A DNA stretch of 64,000 bases from Candidatus Thiodiazotropha endoloripes (GCF_001708965.1 NZ_LVJW01000006.1:496001-560000), one strand, 5' to 3'. Positions 43,197-53,559 are shown, counted from the stretch's first letter. The notes: a model not told the origin generated them from the sequence alone. Made by a program: numbers and translations.

Positions 43197-43397
43197 ATGA
43201 ATATCGACCGTATTGTGCTTGCCTTCGCAGGCTTTGCCATCCTATTGAGCGTAGCACTCTCACACTACCATCACCCCTATTGGTTGTTCTTTACCGCCTT
43301 TGTCGGCATCAACCTTTTGCAGTCCGCATTCACAGGTTTCTGTCCTCTGGCGATGATCCTGAAAAAACTGGGTCGCAGCAGCGGCTCCGCTTTCTGA
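43197..43397 (+). CDS. DUF2892 (YgaP-like transmembrane) protein
   Basis: A 66-residue inner membrane protein with two hydrophobic helices ([20 protein letters not shown] and [27 protein letters not shown]), the exact DUF2892 pattern including the FTGFCPL motif with its cysteine. Members are paired or fused with rhodanese domains and are associated with sulfide handling. It lies alone downstream of a palindromic operator. Confidence 0.9.
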   Translation: MNIDRIVLAFAGFAILLSVALSHYHHPYWLFFTAFVGINLLQSAFTGFCPLAMILKKLGRSSGSAF

Positions 43398-43448
43398 TCC
43401 AATATTACCCTTAACCGAATGGTTGGCATGGCGCAAGGATGCGCCAGT

Positions 43449-44789
43449 TTAGTCGACCTCAGTCTCCTCCACCTCAATCGGTTCCGCCTGCAGATCATGT
43501 GCTGTCGCTGCAGTGATCTTCACCTTGATGAAGTCACCTGGCTCAAGCTCCCATCCCCCCGGAATGAATACCCGCCCATCGATCTCCGGTGCATCGGCTG
43601 AACTGCGGGCAATGAGCTGTTTCTGATTCACTTCGTCAATCAGCACAACCATCTCCCTACCCACTTTGGCTTGCAACCGCTGCCGACTGATCTCTGCCTG
43701 TACCTGCATGAAACGGGCCTGTCGCTCTTCCCTGACCTCCAGAGGCAGCGCCCCGGGCAGTTGATTGGCGGCCGCTCCATCCACCGGGGAGTAGGCAAAA
43801 CAGCCGACTCGATCGAGCTGGGCCTCCTGAAGAAACGCCAGCAGGTCTTCAAATTCCGCCTCAGTCTCGCCCGGAAAACCGACGATGAAGGTACTTCTCA
43901 GGGTCAGTTCGGGACAGCTTCTGCGCCAGCGGGCGATCCTCGAAAGCACTTTTTCCGTAGCCGCCGGTCTTCTCATCTGTTTGAGCACGCGCAGGTTGCC
44001 GTGTTGCAAGGGCATATCGAGATAGGGAAGGATATGGCCATCAGCCATCAGTGGTATCAGGTCATCCACATGAGGATAGGGGTAGACATAGTGCATCCGT
44101 ACCCAGGCCTGCAACTCACCCATGGCGGCGGCCAGGTCCTTCAGTTTTGAACTCACCGGCCGGCCCTGCCAGAAATCGGGGCGATATTTCAGATCCACTC
44201 CATAGGCACTGGTATCCTGGGACACCACCAGTAGTTCCCGAACACCGGACTCGACCAGGCGCTCCGCTTCCAGCATCACATCACCAAACGGGCGGCTCAC
44301 GAGGGGACCCCGCAGATCCGGGATAATGCAGAAACTGCAGCTGTGATTACACCCTTCGGAGATCTTCAGATAGGCGTAGTGCCTGGGTGTCAGTTTGATC
44401 CCTTCAGGAGGCAACAGGCTGGTGAAGGGATCATGCGGGGCCGGGATTTGATCATGCACCGCCTCGACCACCTCCTCATAGGCGTGGGGACCGGTTACCG
44501 CCAGCACTTTCGGATAGGCGGTTCTGATTCTGGACTCATCCTTACCCAGGCAACCAGTAACGATCACTTTGCCATTCTCCTGCAACGCCTCACCGATCGC
44601 CTCCAGCGACTCTTCCACCGCAGAGTCGATAAAACCACAGGTGTTGACGATCACCAGATCGGCCTCTTCATAACTGCCGATAAGATCATAACCTTCGGCG
44701 CGCAAACGGCTGAGAATACGTTCAGAATCCACCAGGTTTTTGGGACAACCCAATGAGACAAAACCGATATTCTTACCACTATTTGGCAT
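43449..44789 (-). CDS. rimO: Ribosomal protein S12 methylthiotransferase RimO
   Basis: Radical SAM enzyme that methylthiolates the conserved Asp of ribosomal protein S12. The 446-residue protein has three domains: the N-terminal UPF0004 domain with three cluster cysteines ([31 protein letters not shown]), the radical SAM core with [12 protein letters not shown], and a C-terminal TRAM domain ([33 protein letters not shown]). The sequence is clearly RimO-like rather than MiaB-like. The ATG at 44789 follows GAGGTTGGCT; another ATG lies four codons upstream. Confidence 0.94.
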   Translation of the reverse strand: MPNSGKNIGFVSLGCPKNLVDSERILSRLRAEGYDLIGSYEEADLVIVNTCGFIDSAVEESLEAIGEALQENGKVIVTGCLGKDESRIRTAYPKVLAVTGPHAYEEVVEAVHDQIPAPHDPFTSLLPPEGIKLTPRHYAYLKISEGCNHSCSFCIIPDLRGPLVSRPFGDVMLEAERLVESGVRELLVVSQDTSAYGVDLKYRPDFWQGRPVSSKLKDLAAAMGELQAWVRMHYVYPYPHVDDLIPLMADGHILPYLDMPLQHGNLRVLKQMRRPAATEKVLSRIARWRRSCPELTLRSTFIVGFPGETEAEFEDLLAFLQEAQLDRVGCFAYSPVDGAAANQLPGALPLEVREERQARFMQVQAEISRQRLQAKVGREMVVLIDEVNQKQLIARSSADAPEIDGRVFIPGGWELEPGDFIKVKITAATAHDLQAEPIEVEETEVD

Positions 44790-44801
44790 AGCCAACCTCA
44801 T

Positions 44802-45124
44802 TCAGGAGAATCATTAACATCAGACTCGATCAGCCTCTTTTCTCCCCACCATAGTTACAGATGACGCCAGTTTAATCTGTTCAGAAACGGGTTCATACCA
44901 AACACATCCAAAAAACATGGGTATGCGGCTGATTCCGCGTTGCGAAATTCAAAAATTGGCATCAAGAGAGGGAATCGATCAGTTGGGCTGATTTATTGGT
45001 TTGGGCAGATCTTGATGATCCCCTCGCCATATAAAGGGGATCGATCAACTTGCCTCATTAATGTGGCACGTCGTTCGGACATATTGAAACTACAGTTCCG
45101 CTCTGCAAGAGATAACCAACTACC
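44802..45124. other. Spacer upstream of rimO, no gene seen
   Basis: About 320 bp; a frame on the plus strand at 44940-45353 is not supported and overlaps the small gene on the other strand. No repeat copy found. Confidence 0.4.
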
Positions 45125-45319
45125 TCAGGACAGGGATCCGGTGTTCTCAGCAGCAGACAGCTCAAAGGCTGGATTCAGACGTTCCGCAGCCCGTTCAATG
45201 GTCGATGGCTCCAGAACCCCCCCGTTACGTTTCAAAAGTATCATGGCATCGAGCAGGGACATCTCCTCAACATCATATAACGGCAATCCGTTTGCTGGTA
45301 ATATTTCTTTATTATTCAT
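45125..45319 (-). CDS. Hypothetical small protein, 64 residues
   Basis: A short frame with a plausible ribosome binding site (AAAGGT eleven bases before the ATG). The product opens MNNKEILPANGLPLYDVEEMSLLDAMILL, has a helical middle and an Ala/Glu-rich tail. No signal or membrane span. It is divergent to the ketopantoate reductase-like gene. Function unknown; it may be a chance frame. Confidence 0.45.
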   Translation of the reverse strand: MNNKEILPANGLPLYDVEEMSLLDAMILLKRNGGVLEPSTIERAAERLNPAFELSAAENTGSLS

Positions 45320-45434
45320 AATGATATATACCTTTATTAATCCTGTTGGTTAACTTATATGTTAGACCGTTAAAAAAATAATGCAAATCCGCTATGATGC
45401 GGGCTCCATATAGATCACCCACAGCAAGCCGAGC

Positions 45435-46211
45435 ATGTCAGATAACAGTAAAGAGATCATTTTAATTGGAGTTGGTGAAATCGGTGGTGTACTCGCCAAG
45501 GGTTTCCTGCGCCTGGGTTACACCATCCACCCGGTCACACGGGGCATGCGGATAGAAGAGAAGGCAGCACAAGTCCCTGATCCTGCGCTGGTGATCGTTG
45601 CCGTTGGTGAAGCCGACCTGCCCGCTGTCCTGGCCGACCTGCCGGACAACTGGCGATCCCGTATCGGCCTGCTGCAAAACGAACTGCTGCCTGATGATTG
45701 GCGTGAAACGGTCAATCCCACAGTGATCTCCATCTGGTTTGAAAAGAAACCCGGCATGGACCCTAAAGTGATCATCCCTTCACCCGTATTCGGGCCACAG
45801 TCGGCACTGATGGAGGAAGCTCTGCAGCAGGTCAACATTCCGACCAAAGTGTTGACCGATGAAGCGCAACTGCTGTTTGAACTGGTAACCAAAAACCTCT
45901 ATATCCTGACAACCAATCTTGCCGGATTGAAAACCGGCGGCAACGTTGCTGAGCTGTGGAAAAACCACCAATCTTTTGCCGAGTCTGTTGCCCGGGAGGT
46001 CATTCAGCTTCAGCAGGTGCTCACTGGACAATCCTTGGACACGGAAGCTTTGATCGATGCCATGCTGGAGGCTTTCGAGGGCGATCCCCAACACAAATGC
46101 ATGGGCCGAAGTGCACCGGCCCGACTCGAGCGTGCCCTGGCACATGCCCGACAGCATGGACTGGCACTGCCGCAACTACTCAAGCTGGAACAGACCCTGG
46201 CAAGCGCATAA
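45435..46211 (+). CDS. NAD(P)-binding protein, ketopantoate reductase-like
   Basis: A 258-residue protein with an N-terminal Rossmann fold (IILIGVGEIGGVLAKGFLRLGY) and a mostly helical C-terminal domain (LFELVTKNLYILTTNLAGLKTGGNVAELW... AREVIQLQQVLTG), a layout like ApbA/PanE ketopantoate reductases and related beta-hydroxyacid dehydrogenases. The usual PanE catalytic motifs are not clear, so the substrate is uncertain. It is followed four bases later by fkpB, suggesting an operon with ispH. Confidence 0.78.
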   Translation: MSDNSKEIILIGVGEIGGVLAKGFLRLGYTIHPVTRGMRIEEKAAQVPDPALVIVAVGEADLPAVLADLPDNWRSRIGLLQNELLPDDWRETVNPTVISIWFEKKPGMDPKVIIPSPVFGPQSALMEEALQQVNIPTKVLTDEAQLLFELVTKNLYILTTNLAGLKTGGNVAELWKNHQSFAESVAREVIQLQQVLTGQSLDTEALIDAMLEAFEGDPQHKCMGRSAPARLERALAHARQHGLALPQLLKLEQTLASA

Positions 46212-46215
46212 CCAG

Positions 46216-46665
46216 ATGAACAAAGCACCCCTTAGAATCGATCCAGGCTATCGTGTGACCATGCACTTCTCCCTGACCCTGAGCGATGGCACCGAAGTGC
46301 TCTCCACCTATCAGGAATCACCACTGGAATTCACCCTTGGAGATGGCACCATGGAGCCGCTGCTTGAGTATGCAGTGCTTGGCCTGAAGGCCGGTGATGA
46401 GCAGACTCTGGAGGTCTCCGGCGACGAGGTCTACGGACCACGGGATGAAGCCAAATACCATTGGCTTAAACGCACTGACTTCCCACAGGATATGCCGCTG
46501 GAGGAGTCCCAGGTGGTCGCCTTCTCCACAGCCCAGGGCGAGGAGATTGCAGGCACTATACTGGAGCTTAATGAGGATCAATTACTGCTGGACTTCAACC
46601 ACCCCCTGAGCGGCAAGACCTTTCACTACCGGGTATCCATCATCAGCGTTGAAATGGCGGAATAA
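46216..46665 (+). CDS. fkpB: FKBP-type peptidyl-prolyl isomerase, SlpA/FkpB type
   Basis: A 149-residue cytoplasmic SlyD/SlpA-like isomerase: [22 protein letters not shown], then [39 protein letters not shown] with the characteristic inserted chaperone domain between strands. No metal-binding His tail, so SlpA rather than SlyD. The start at 46216 (ATGAACAAAGCACC) lies four bases after the previous stop. FkpB is conserved next to ispH in gammaproteobacteria, which fits here. Confidence 0.88.
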   Translation: MNKAPLRIDPGYRVTMHFSLTLSDGTEVLSTYQESPLEFTLGDGTMEPLLEYAVLGLKAGDEQTLEVSGDEVYGPRDEAKYHWLKRTDFPQDMPLEESQVVAFSTAQGEEIAGTILELNEDQLLLDFNHPLSGKTFHYRVSIISVEMAE

Positions 46666-46669
46666 CACC

Positions 46670-47614
46670 ATGCAACAGATTTTACTCGCCAACCCACGGG
46701 GATTCTGCGCCGGTGTAGACCGGGCGATCGAAATTGTCGAACGGGCCCTGGACCAGCTGGGTGCCCCGATCTATGTCCGACATGAAGTGGTGCACAACCG
46801 ATTCGTGGTGGAGAGCCTGCGGGAACGGGGAGCCATCTTCGTCGACGAACTTGAACACGTACCGGATGGACATACGGTTATTTTCAGCGCCCATGGTGTC
46901 TCACAGGCGGTGCGTGAAGAGGCCAAACTACGCCAACTCAGAATCTTCGATGCAACCTGCCCTCTGGTGACCAAGGTTCACCTGGAAGTTGCCCGTCGCT
47001 GCCGGGATGGCTACGAGGTGATCCTGATCGGCCACAGGGGACACCCGGAGGTCGAAGGCACCATGGGACAATGTACCCAAGGTGAGGGCCAATCCCATAT
47101 TCACCTGGTGGTCACGACACAGGATGTGGAACAGCTACAGATCGACAAGACCGAGAAAATCGCCTTTGTCACCCAAACCACACTCTCGATGGATGACACC
47201 CAACAGATCATCAAGGCACTGCAGCAGCGCTTTCCCAATATCACCGGGCCGAAAAAGAACGATATTTGCTATGCGACGCAGAATCGCCAGGATGCGGTCA
47301 AGGCGCTGGCAAAAAGCTGTGACCTGGTACTGGTCGTCGGCTCACCCAACAGCTCCAACTCAAACCGGCTCCGGGAGATTGCCGAAAAACATGGCCTGCC
47401 CGCCTATCTCATCGACGGCGCCGAGGATATCGACCCGGCCTGGCTGACAGGTAAGCAGACCATCGGTGTGACCGCTGGCGCTTCAGCTCCGGAGATTTTG
47501 GTCGCAAGTGTAATAGAGCAATTGAAGGGCTGGGGTGCGCAAGTGGTTGTCGAGGCCCAGGGGAAGAGTGAGGAAGTGGTGTTTGCTCTACCGAAGTCAC
47601 TGGCTGGTCAGTAA
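46670..47614 (+). CDS. ispH: 4-hydroxy-3-methylbut-2-enyl diphosphate reductase
   Basis: Last enzyme of the non-mevalonate isoprenoid pathway, an iron-sulfur protein making IPP and DMAPP. The 314-residue product has the three cluster cysteines in [28 protein letters not shown] and [13 protein letters not shown], and HGVS/GHRGHPE histidine motifs. The start at 46670, five bases after the fkpB stop, gives the family-typical [11 protein letters not shown]. The longer frame from 46649 overlaps fkpB. Confidence 0.96.
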   Translation: MQQILLANPRGFCAGVDRAIEIVERALDQLGAPIYVRHEVVHNRFVVESLRERGAIFVDELEHVPDGHTVIFSAHGVSQAVREEAKLRQLRIFDATCPLVTKVHLEVARRCRDGYEVILIGHRGHPEVEGTMGQCTQGEGQSHIHLVVTTQDVEQLQIDKTEKIAFVTQTTLSMDDTQQIIKALQQRFPNITGPKKNDICYATQNRQDAVKALAKSCDLVLVVGSPNSSNSNRLREIAEKHGLPAYLIDGAEDIDPAWLTGKQTIGVTAGASAPEILVASVIEQLKGWGAQVVVEAQGKSEEVVFALPKSLAGQ

Positions 47615-47862
47615 CCACCATCGATTCAGTATCTGTTCACTGTGATTGGGCCGGGTCACCCTCGGAACACCATCTGAGAGATTCACCAGTAGCGGTGGAA
47701 TACCCACCCACCCCTGGATACTACTTACATTCCTACCGAAATCCTCATATTGTCCTGATTTTGGTGAATTTTTCGATGTGTGGGGCTGCTACACCGATAA
47801 ACGGTATGACACGACCAAATCGCATAATCTAAGCTATTGGTCAGAATAGGTGAGGTTTAAAT

Positions 47863-48303
47863 ATGAAAGGGACAAAGGGTTTTACAATCGTTGAACTGAT
47901 GATAACAGTGCTCGTGCTCTCGATCGTGCTGTCCGTTGGTATACCCGCATTCTTGAATCTGTCAGAGCGAACCTCTGTTGCCACCACAAGTAATGAACTG
48001 CTGGCAGGGGTACTTCTGGCCAGAAGCGAGGCCGTTCGCCAGGAAGCGAATGTAATTTTCACACCACGAGCTGATGGATGGGATGTAGATACAGGTCTTG
48101 TAAACCTGCTTACTCACACTGTGGATAGTGACTATGTGACGGTCAATGGCAACCCAGTCACCTACAACGCACGCGGCAGGGCTGCTTTAGCCAATACAGA
48201 CTCCATATCCGTCAGTTTCGACGGTGAAGTAAAATCCAGAGTCTGCCTCAGTCTCACCGGTCGCCCCTTCATCAGATTGGCAGAGGACGGAGTATGCCCA
48301 TGA
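47863..48303 (+). CDS. fimT: Minor type IV pilin FimT/GspH-like
   Basis: A 146-residue pseudopilin. The prepilin peptidase site KGFTIVELMITVLVLSIVLSVGI is at the very N-terminus (Gly6-Phe7, Glu11), followed by a GspH-type globular domain with a C-terminal cysteine pair (SRVCLSL, DGVCP). It is the first gene of the minor pilin operon. Confidence 0.9.
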   Translation: MKGTKGFTIVELMITVLVLSIVLSVGIPAFLNLSERTSVATTSNELLAGVLLARSEAVRQEANVIFTPRADGWDVDTGLVNLLTHTVDSDYVTVNGNPVTYNARGRAALANTDSISVSFDGEVKSRVCLSLTGRPFIRLAEDGVCP

Positions 48304-48872
48304 TTAACAAATGCACCCCGATACCTAGCACCAAGTGTCGAGGCATGACATTGATCGAAGTGCTTGTGGCAGCCGTGATCATCGGCGTTGGCCTGCTTGG
48401 CGTGGCATCGCTTCAAATCACAGCACTGCAAGGAGCGAGTAATGCAGATTACAGATCCAGGGCAACTGATCATACCGCTGCACTAGCAGACCGCATGAGA
48501 GCCAATCTTTTTGGTGTGGACGCCAATGACTATATCTCCGATGTCCCCGCTGATTGTACAGCACCGCCCGATGAGATCTGCGCCATGACCCCAGACGATA
48601 CCAGTACCAACGGTATAACAGATTGTACACCAGCGGAAATGGCGGCCTTTGATCTGTGGGAGGTCAGTTGCAGAAATGGCGTTCAGACATCTCTGCCTGG
48701 TGGCGAGATGATTGTCTCCTGTATCGATAACGATGCAACGGATGCCGACCCCTGCTCCCCCGTTTCAACCATGGTGGTCACCATCACCTGGCAGGTACAA
48801 AGCGATACCGCAAACCCTGAAACTGAGACTGTAGTTACCAGCATAGTGCCCGGTGCACCCAGAGAGGAATAA
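48294..48872 (+). CDS. pilV: Minor type IV pilin PilV
   Basis: A 192-residue minor pilin. The prepilin motif CRGMTLIEVLVAAVIIGVGLLGVASLQ lies at residues 16-42, followed by the PilV-type helix (GASNADYRSRATDHTAALADRMRAN) and a Cys-rich, variable globular part with about nine cysteines (disulfides expected outside). It overlaps the fimT end by ten bases; a second ATG lies two codons later. Confidence 0.9.
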   Translation: MPMINKCTPIPSTKCRGMTLIEVLVAAVIIGVGLLGVASLQITALQGASNADYRSRATDHTAALADRMRANLFGVDANDYISDVPADCTAPPDEICAMTPDDTSTNGITDCTPAEMAAFDLWEVSCRNGVQTSLPGGEMIVSCIDNDATDADPCSPVSTMVVTITWQVQSDTANPETETVVTSIVPGAPREE

Positions 48873-48873
48873 G

Positions 48874-49680
48874 ATGCAGAACTTATCTAATATTCGCCGG
48901 CAAGCAGGTGTCTCCCTCATCTCCCTGATAATCGCAAGCGCAATCGGTTTCTTCATCATTGGTGGAGCCGGCAAAGTTTACGTAGACAGTAAGAACACCT
49001 TTAATGCCAGGTCCGCCCTCGCGGCTGCCACGGAAAATTACCGCTTCGCATTTCAGGATATGCGCCGGGTACTGGTGATGGCTGGTCGAGGGATCATTCC
49101 GGAAAACGACAATGACTCCACCTATGGTGTTACCGACAACGGTCTACGCACCTTTCCAGAGATCAGTACCGACGGAATCCAGGATATCGATTCGAATGGG
49201 TCCAGCGTGATTGCGGTTCGCTATGCCTCAGGCCCAGCACCCTGCGGCCTGGCCGGCACCCTGGGTGGAACTGTTGCCGATACCATCACTGTGCGTTTCT
49301 ATCTCAATACTGACGGCGACCTGATCTGTGAGGTACCCGAACGCAATTATGCTCAACCCCTGGTTTCCGGAATTGCCCGTATGCGGGCATTATACGGCAT
49401 AGACACTGACGGCGACGGCCTTGCCAATCAATATTTCACCGCAACAGCCGTTGACGATGAGGCACGCTGGGTCAACGTCGTTGCCATTCGCATCGGCATA
49501 GTCGCCGGTTCTGGAGAAGGTCAGGAACTGCCTGAAATTTACCAACCCTCTACTGCTGAACCCATGGATGTAATGGGTGCCACCTTCACCCCGACAGAGA
49601 CCAGCAGAGCCTATAAATCATCAAGCACCACCATTACCTTGAGAAATCTGCGTAATGGCATCAACAGACAAGCCACTTAA
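48874..49680 (+). CDS. pilW: Minor type IV pilin PilW
   Basis: A 268-residue minor pilin with the prepilin site RRQAGVSLISLIIASAIGFFIIGGAGKVY near residues 9-35. Here the +5 residue after the cleavage Gly is Ser instead of the usual Glu, as happens in some PilW proteins. The globular region follows FAFQDMRRVLVMAGRGI with two cysteines. GAGGAATAAG precedes the ATG. Transcribed with the other minor pilins. Confidence 0.88.
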   Translation: MQNLSNIRRQAGVSLISLIIASAIGFFIIGGAGKVYVDSKNTFNARSALAAATENYRFAFQDMRRVLVMAGRGIIPENDNDSTYGVTDNGLRTFPEISTDGIQDIDSNGSSVIAVRYASGPAPCGLAGTLGGTVADTITVRFYLNTDGDLICEVPERNYAQPLVSGIARMRALYGIDTDGDGLANQYFTATAVDDEARWVNVVAIRIGIVAGSGEGQELPEIYQPSTAEPMDVMGATFTPTETSRAYKSSSTTITLRNLRNGINRQAT

Positions 49681-49699
49681 TAGGGTTTGGAAGCGAAAA

Positions 49700-50218
49700 A
49701 TGAGACAGCACAGACACATGATCACATCTACGAACCGTCCGGCAAGAGAGCGTGGTTTCGCCTTGGTCATCAGTATGATCCTGCTCGCTATTATCACACT
49801 TCTGAGTGTCAGTTCGATGCGTAATACAAACATCGAAACAAAGATTGCGGCCAACCATCAGCTCAAGGAGCTAAGCTTTCAAGCTGCTGAAAACGCCCTT
49901 TCGATCGTTACCGGAACATCAACCAGTGACCTGGTGACTGACTACAACCTTGATGTACCAAACGTCATTGGACAGACACTCACCACTGGCAACTTTTACG
50001 AGTCAAGCGGCGTCACTGATCAAGCGGACATTCGCGCCAATATCGATATGACCTATGAAGATTTCATCGATCCAAAGCAGGGAATGGGCAACAGGCTCTT
50101 TTCCGGCTACCAGTTTGATGTTTCAACCCACCTATTCCAAGTGGATGCTTTTGGCCATGTTGGCAACAGCGGATCTCAAACCCACAACAGGATGCAGGTT
50201 GCACTGATCAGGCAGTAA
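49700..50218 (+). CDS. pilX: Minor type IV pilin PilX
   Basis: A 172-residue minor pilin of the PilX type: RERGFALVISMILLAIITLLSVSSMRNTNIETKIAANHQLKELSFQAAENAL, with the prepilin glycine and the PilX-typical NxxIETKIA and AE helix, but without the Glu at +5. The start at 49700 (GGAAGCGAAAA before ATG) is preferred over the ATG at 49655, which lies in the preceding gene. It is directly followed by pilY1. Confidence 0.88.
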   Translation: MRQHRHMITSTNRPARERGFALVISMILLAIITLLSVSSMRNTNIETKIAANHQLKELSFQAAENALSIVTGTSTSDLVTDYNLDVPNVIGQTLTTGNFYESSGVTDQADIRANIDMTYEDFIDPKQGMGNRLFSGYQFDVSTHLFQVDAFGHVGNSGSQTHNRMQVALIRQ

Positions 50219-50228
50219 GGAGCACAGT

Positions 50229-53060
50229 ATGTTATTCACGAAACAGACACCTCAATTCAAACACCAACTGCCTTCATTTTGCAGCGCGCTGATCCTCAGC
50301 CTCTCTGCACAGATCTCTGTGGCAGACGATATCGAGATCTACCTGCAAGAGCCACCAGATCCCGTACCGCCGAATGTACTGTTCGTACTTGACGAATCCG
50401 GCAGTATGAGCTCCGGCTCACCCTCCCGGAGAAACCAGCTGGTCGACGCGATGACAGGCGTGGTCAATAACCCGGATCTTGCCAACACCAACGCGGCGCT
50501 GCTCGGTTATACAACCCGCTGGGGTAACAACGGCACCCTCTACATGCGCGCTCATTCCGGTGAGTTCAAGCTATTCGATGGTAATGAATCCAGCTTCACT
50601 TCTCAGGTCTCCAGCCTGCAAACCATCAGCTATACCCCGACGGTTAAGGCAATGGAAGCTGCGGTAGACTGGTTCCGCCGCGATCGTACCTTTACCGACT
50701 ATTTCGGTAACAGCATGACCTCACCCATCGACGGTGATCCGGAAGACAACTGGTGCCGACCCAACCACATCGTATTGCTCTCTGATGGTGCGCCAAACTC
50801 CAATTCACCAACCAGTGGACAAGCCTACGGACTGACATCCTACGAAGGAACCAATTGTGTCCGTAACTCCACCTCAAGATGGCAAAACGGTCGATGCGCA
50901 AAAGAGATTGCGCGCTGGGCATACACCACCGACCTCGAAGAGGGAACAGGCTGGCATGAGACCCAGAACATTACTACCCATACCATCGGTTTCGACACTT
51001 CGACCGGCAGTAGCACGGAAATCTTCCTGCAGAGTCTGGTAGGCGATGATGCCGGTGGCGGTAACTACTATCAGGTAGACAGTAACGCACCAGCTGACAG
51101 TGTCACCGGCCTGTCAAATGTTCTGACCTCTATCATTGTCGACGCTCAGGAGTCCATCCCCTATGCCTATACGGCTCCAGTGATTCCTTTCAATCCTGAC
51201 AATGCCGCAATCAGTGGTGATCGTATCTACATACCGCTGTTTGTGCCGTCAACAACCACCTTCTGGAAAGGCAACCTGAAAAGCTACAGTTTTGCTGTGA
51301 GCGACGGCAACATTGTCATTCTTGACGAATTAGGCTCTTCAGTGGTTAACGAAGCCTATGAGTTCACCGGCTCTCAAGACTATTGGAACGACTCATCCGA
51401 CGGTGGCGAAACCCTTGAGGGTGGCGCCGCATCACACACGGGTTCACATGGAATCCGTAACTTATATACTAATCTGAATGGTAGCGCCCCGCTGTCTGAC
51501 TCCACCAATCGGGTTATCTTCAGTAATACGGCAATCACCAACGCCATGATGGGTGTTGCAACAGATGAAGAGCGTGTGGATCTGCTTAACTGGATCACCT
51601 GGGATCCGACCTGGACTATCAACAATACGGATGAAGAGCCGCATACCGGGGTAATGGGCGCTCCCATACATACTCAACCGGCCGTTGTTAACTATGCGGC
51701 AGGCGACGTAGTCCTGTTGCCCACCAGTGAAGGTGTCCTTACTGCTATCGATGCTGATACGGGCGCAGAACTCTGGGCCTTCATGCCGGTAGACTTTTTG
51801 AGTGAAATCAACACAATCAAAACGAACAATCCATCAACCACCCCCTTCTACGGCCTGGATGGCCCACTCACTGTTTACGAGGTTGGTAGCAGTAAGATGG
51901 CCATTGTCGGCATGAGACGTGGTGGCAAAAAGTACTTTCTGCTCGATGTTACCAATAGGGATGCACCAGTCTTTGTAAGAGAGATTGCAGCGGCTAGCGA
52001 TGTCAATTTCTCTGGTCTTGCACAAACCTGGTCAAAGCCTCTGTTTGTAAACATCAACGTTGGAGGCACTGCAACACCGGTTCTGATCTTTGGCGGTGGC
52101 TATGACACGGATCAGGATACGGCGACATCACGATCTGCTGATGATGAAGGTAACTTTATTTTCATCGTGAATGCTACTGACGGCAGTCTGTTGAGAACCG
52201 TCTCCAATTCTGGAGCGGATATCACCGTCAGCAATATGACCAACAGTATCCCGAGTGATGTAATGACCATCGACATCGATGGTGACGCCATGGTCGATCG
52301 AATCTACGCCTCTGACGTCGGCGGCAGGATCATTCGCGTGGATGTCGACTCCATGTCGGGAGCGGTAATTGCCGATGTAAACTCGAGCGGTGGATTCAGA
52401 CGCTTCTTCAATACACCGCAAGCCGGTTACTACTCCAAGGGTGGTGTACAGTTTGTTTCGATCCTGATCGGTTCCGGCAACAGAACAGATCCATTGGACG
52501 GAAGCACAACCGACCGCTTCTACATGATCAAGGATCGGGCGGTTTGGAATCCGCCTACAAGCTACACAACTGTTACACAGTCGATGCTTCTCAATGCGAC
52601 AAACACACCACCAACCCGATCCGATGTTCTAAATCCGGCTAACGGCGGTTGGTATTTTGATCTGTCGAATACGGAAAAATCCTATTCGAAAGCCATACTC
52701 TACAACTATGCCGTTATATTCACCACATTCAGTGCAACACGTGCCGATGACTTGGGAGACTGTGAAGCACGAGGTTCAGCCGGTACAGCCAGAGTCTATG
52801 CCGTTGACATGATAGACGCCAATGCAAAATTCAACTGGAATGGCGGCAGTGAAGACAACCTGACGGTCAATGATCGTTCTGACACCTTGAACATGCTTGG
52901 AATCCCACCATCACCCATGCTGGTATTCCCAGGCGACCTCGATGACCAGGGCGGCCAAATCCTCGGTAATAAAGTCCACTTGCTGGTCGGTATTGAGAAA
53001 AAACGTGATTGGGATGATTATTTCTTACCCACCTACTGGGAAGAGGTTATAGATGATTAA
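50229..53060 (+). CDS. pilY1: PilY1-like pilus tip adhesin
   Basis: A 943-residue exported adhesin and regulator of pilus extension. After a signal peptide (FCSALILSLSAQISVA) a von Willebrand A domain contains the metal-dependent site DESGSMSSG (Asp55, Ser57, Ser59) near residues 50-330. The C-terminal part (about 400-943) is a PilY1-type beta-propeller, beginning near GAPIHTQPAVV and including a DxDxDxxxD calcium-binding loop, DIDGDAMVD. At 943 residues it is shorter than the Pseudomonas protein. Cysteines are few, with one pair in the vWA domain (WCRPN, NCVRN). It sits in the standard place between pilX and pilE. Confidence 0.93.
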   Translation: MLFTKQTPQFKHQLPSFCSALILSLSAQISVADDIEIYLQEPPDPVPPNVLFVLDESGSMSSGSPSRRNQLVDAMTGVVNNPDLANTNAALLGYTTRWGNNGTLYMRAHSGEFKLFDGNESSFTSQVSSLQTISYTPTVKAMEAAVDWFRRDRTFTDYFGNSMTSPIDGDPEDNWCRPNHIVLLSDGAPNSNSPTSGQAYGLTSYEGTNCVRNSTSRWQNGRCAKEIARWAYTTDLEEGTGWHETQNITTHTIGFDTSTGSSTEIFLQSLVGDDAGGGNYYQVDSNAPADSVTGLSNVLTSIIVDAQESIPYAYTAPVIPFNPDNAAISGDRIYIPLFVPSTTTFWKGNLKSYSFAVSDGNIVILDELGSSVVNEAYEFTGSQDYWNDSSDGGETLEGGAASHTGSHGIRNLYTNLNGSAPLSDSTNRVIFSNTAITNAMMGVATDEERVDLLNWITWDPTWTINNTDEEPHTGVMGAPIHTQPAVVNYAAGDVVLLPTSEGVLTAIDADTGAELWAFMPVDFLSEINTIKTNNPSTTPFYGLDGPLTVYEVGSSKMAIVGMRRGGKKYFLLDVTNRDAPVFVREIAAASDVNFSGLAQTWSKPLFVNINVGGTATPVLIFGGGYDTDQDTATSRSADDEGNFIFIVNATDGSLLRTVSNSGADITVSNMTNSIPSDVMTIDIDGDAMVDRIYASDVGGRIIRVDVDSMSGAVIADVNSSGGFRRFFNTPQAGYYSKGGVQFVSILIGSGNRTDPLDGSTTDRFYMIKDRAVWNPPTSYTTVTQSMLLNATNTPPTRSDVLNPANGGWYFDLSNTEKSYSKAILYNYAVIFTTFSATRADDLGDCEARGSAGTARVYAVDMIDANAKFNWNGGSEDNLTVNDRSDTLNMLGIPPSPMLVFPGDLDDQGGQILGNKVHLLVGIEKKRDWDDYFLPTYWEEVIDD

Positions 53061-53481
53061 TTCAAGAAGTAAGATGCGTGGCTTTACATTGATTGAAGTA
53101 TTGATTGCCGTAGCAATCGTCGGCATCATTGCCGCCATTGCCTACCCTCAATATGCCGATTCAATTCGCAAAGGACGACGTAATGATGGCATGGCAGCCC
53201 TTTTGGATGCTGCTCAGAAACTGGACGTTTTCCGGGCTCGTACAGCCAGCTATACTGATGTTCCAGGCAATGCCAACATCAACACTACCAGCCCTGAAGG
53301 TTACTACGATGGGCTTACGATTATTCCAGGCACCTGTGGCGATATCACTAACTGCTACTCGATTGAGATCAACGTTACGACCAAGGATGGCCAGAATGAA
53401 GACGATGTCATTGCCTACCGAATCAACTCGGCCGGACTCAAGGAGAGGAATGAAGGTGGCTGGGTAGAAGGTTGGAAGTAG
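53053..53481 (+). CDS. pilE: Minor pilin PilE-like
   Basis: A 142-residue type IVa pilin with the site RGFTLIEVLIAVAIVGIIAAIAYPQYADSIRKGRRNDGMAALLDAAQKLDVFRA at its N-terminus, a globular domain with one cysteine pair (GTCGDITNCYS) and a Trp-rich end. It overlaps the pilY1 stop by eight bases and closes the operon. By position it corresponds to PilE, not the major pilin PilA. Confidence 0.9.
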   Translation: MINSRSKMRGFTLIEVLIAVAIVGIIAAIAYPQYADSIRKGRRNDGMAALLDAAQKLDVFRARTASYTDVPGNANINTTSPEGYYDGLTIIPGTCGDITNCYSIEINVTTKDGQNEDDVIAYRINSAGLKERNEGGWVEGWK

Positions 53482-53525
53482 AGCGATAAACATCTGGTCT
53501 GATCTACTGATTAGACCTATCCCCC

Positions 53526-53559
53526 AGGATCCACATCGATTGATGTGGATCCTTTTTTA
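53526..53559 (+). terminator. Strong Rho-independent terminator of the minor pilin operon
   Basis: A perfect 12-bp stem (AGGATCCACATC / GATGTGGATCCT, loop GATT) directly followed by TTTTTT, 44 bp after the pilE stop. Confidence 0.92.

Noticed and set aside
46057-46215. Upstream extension of the fkpB frame
   Set aside because: It overlaps the preceding reductase-like gene, and the ATG at 46216 gives a standard SlpA start.
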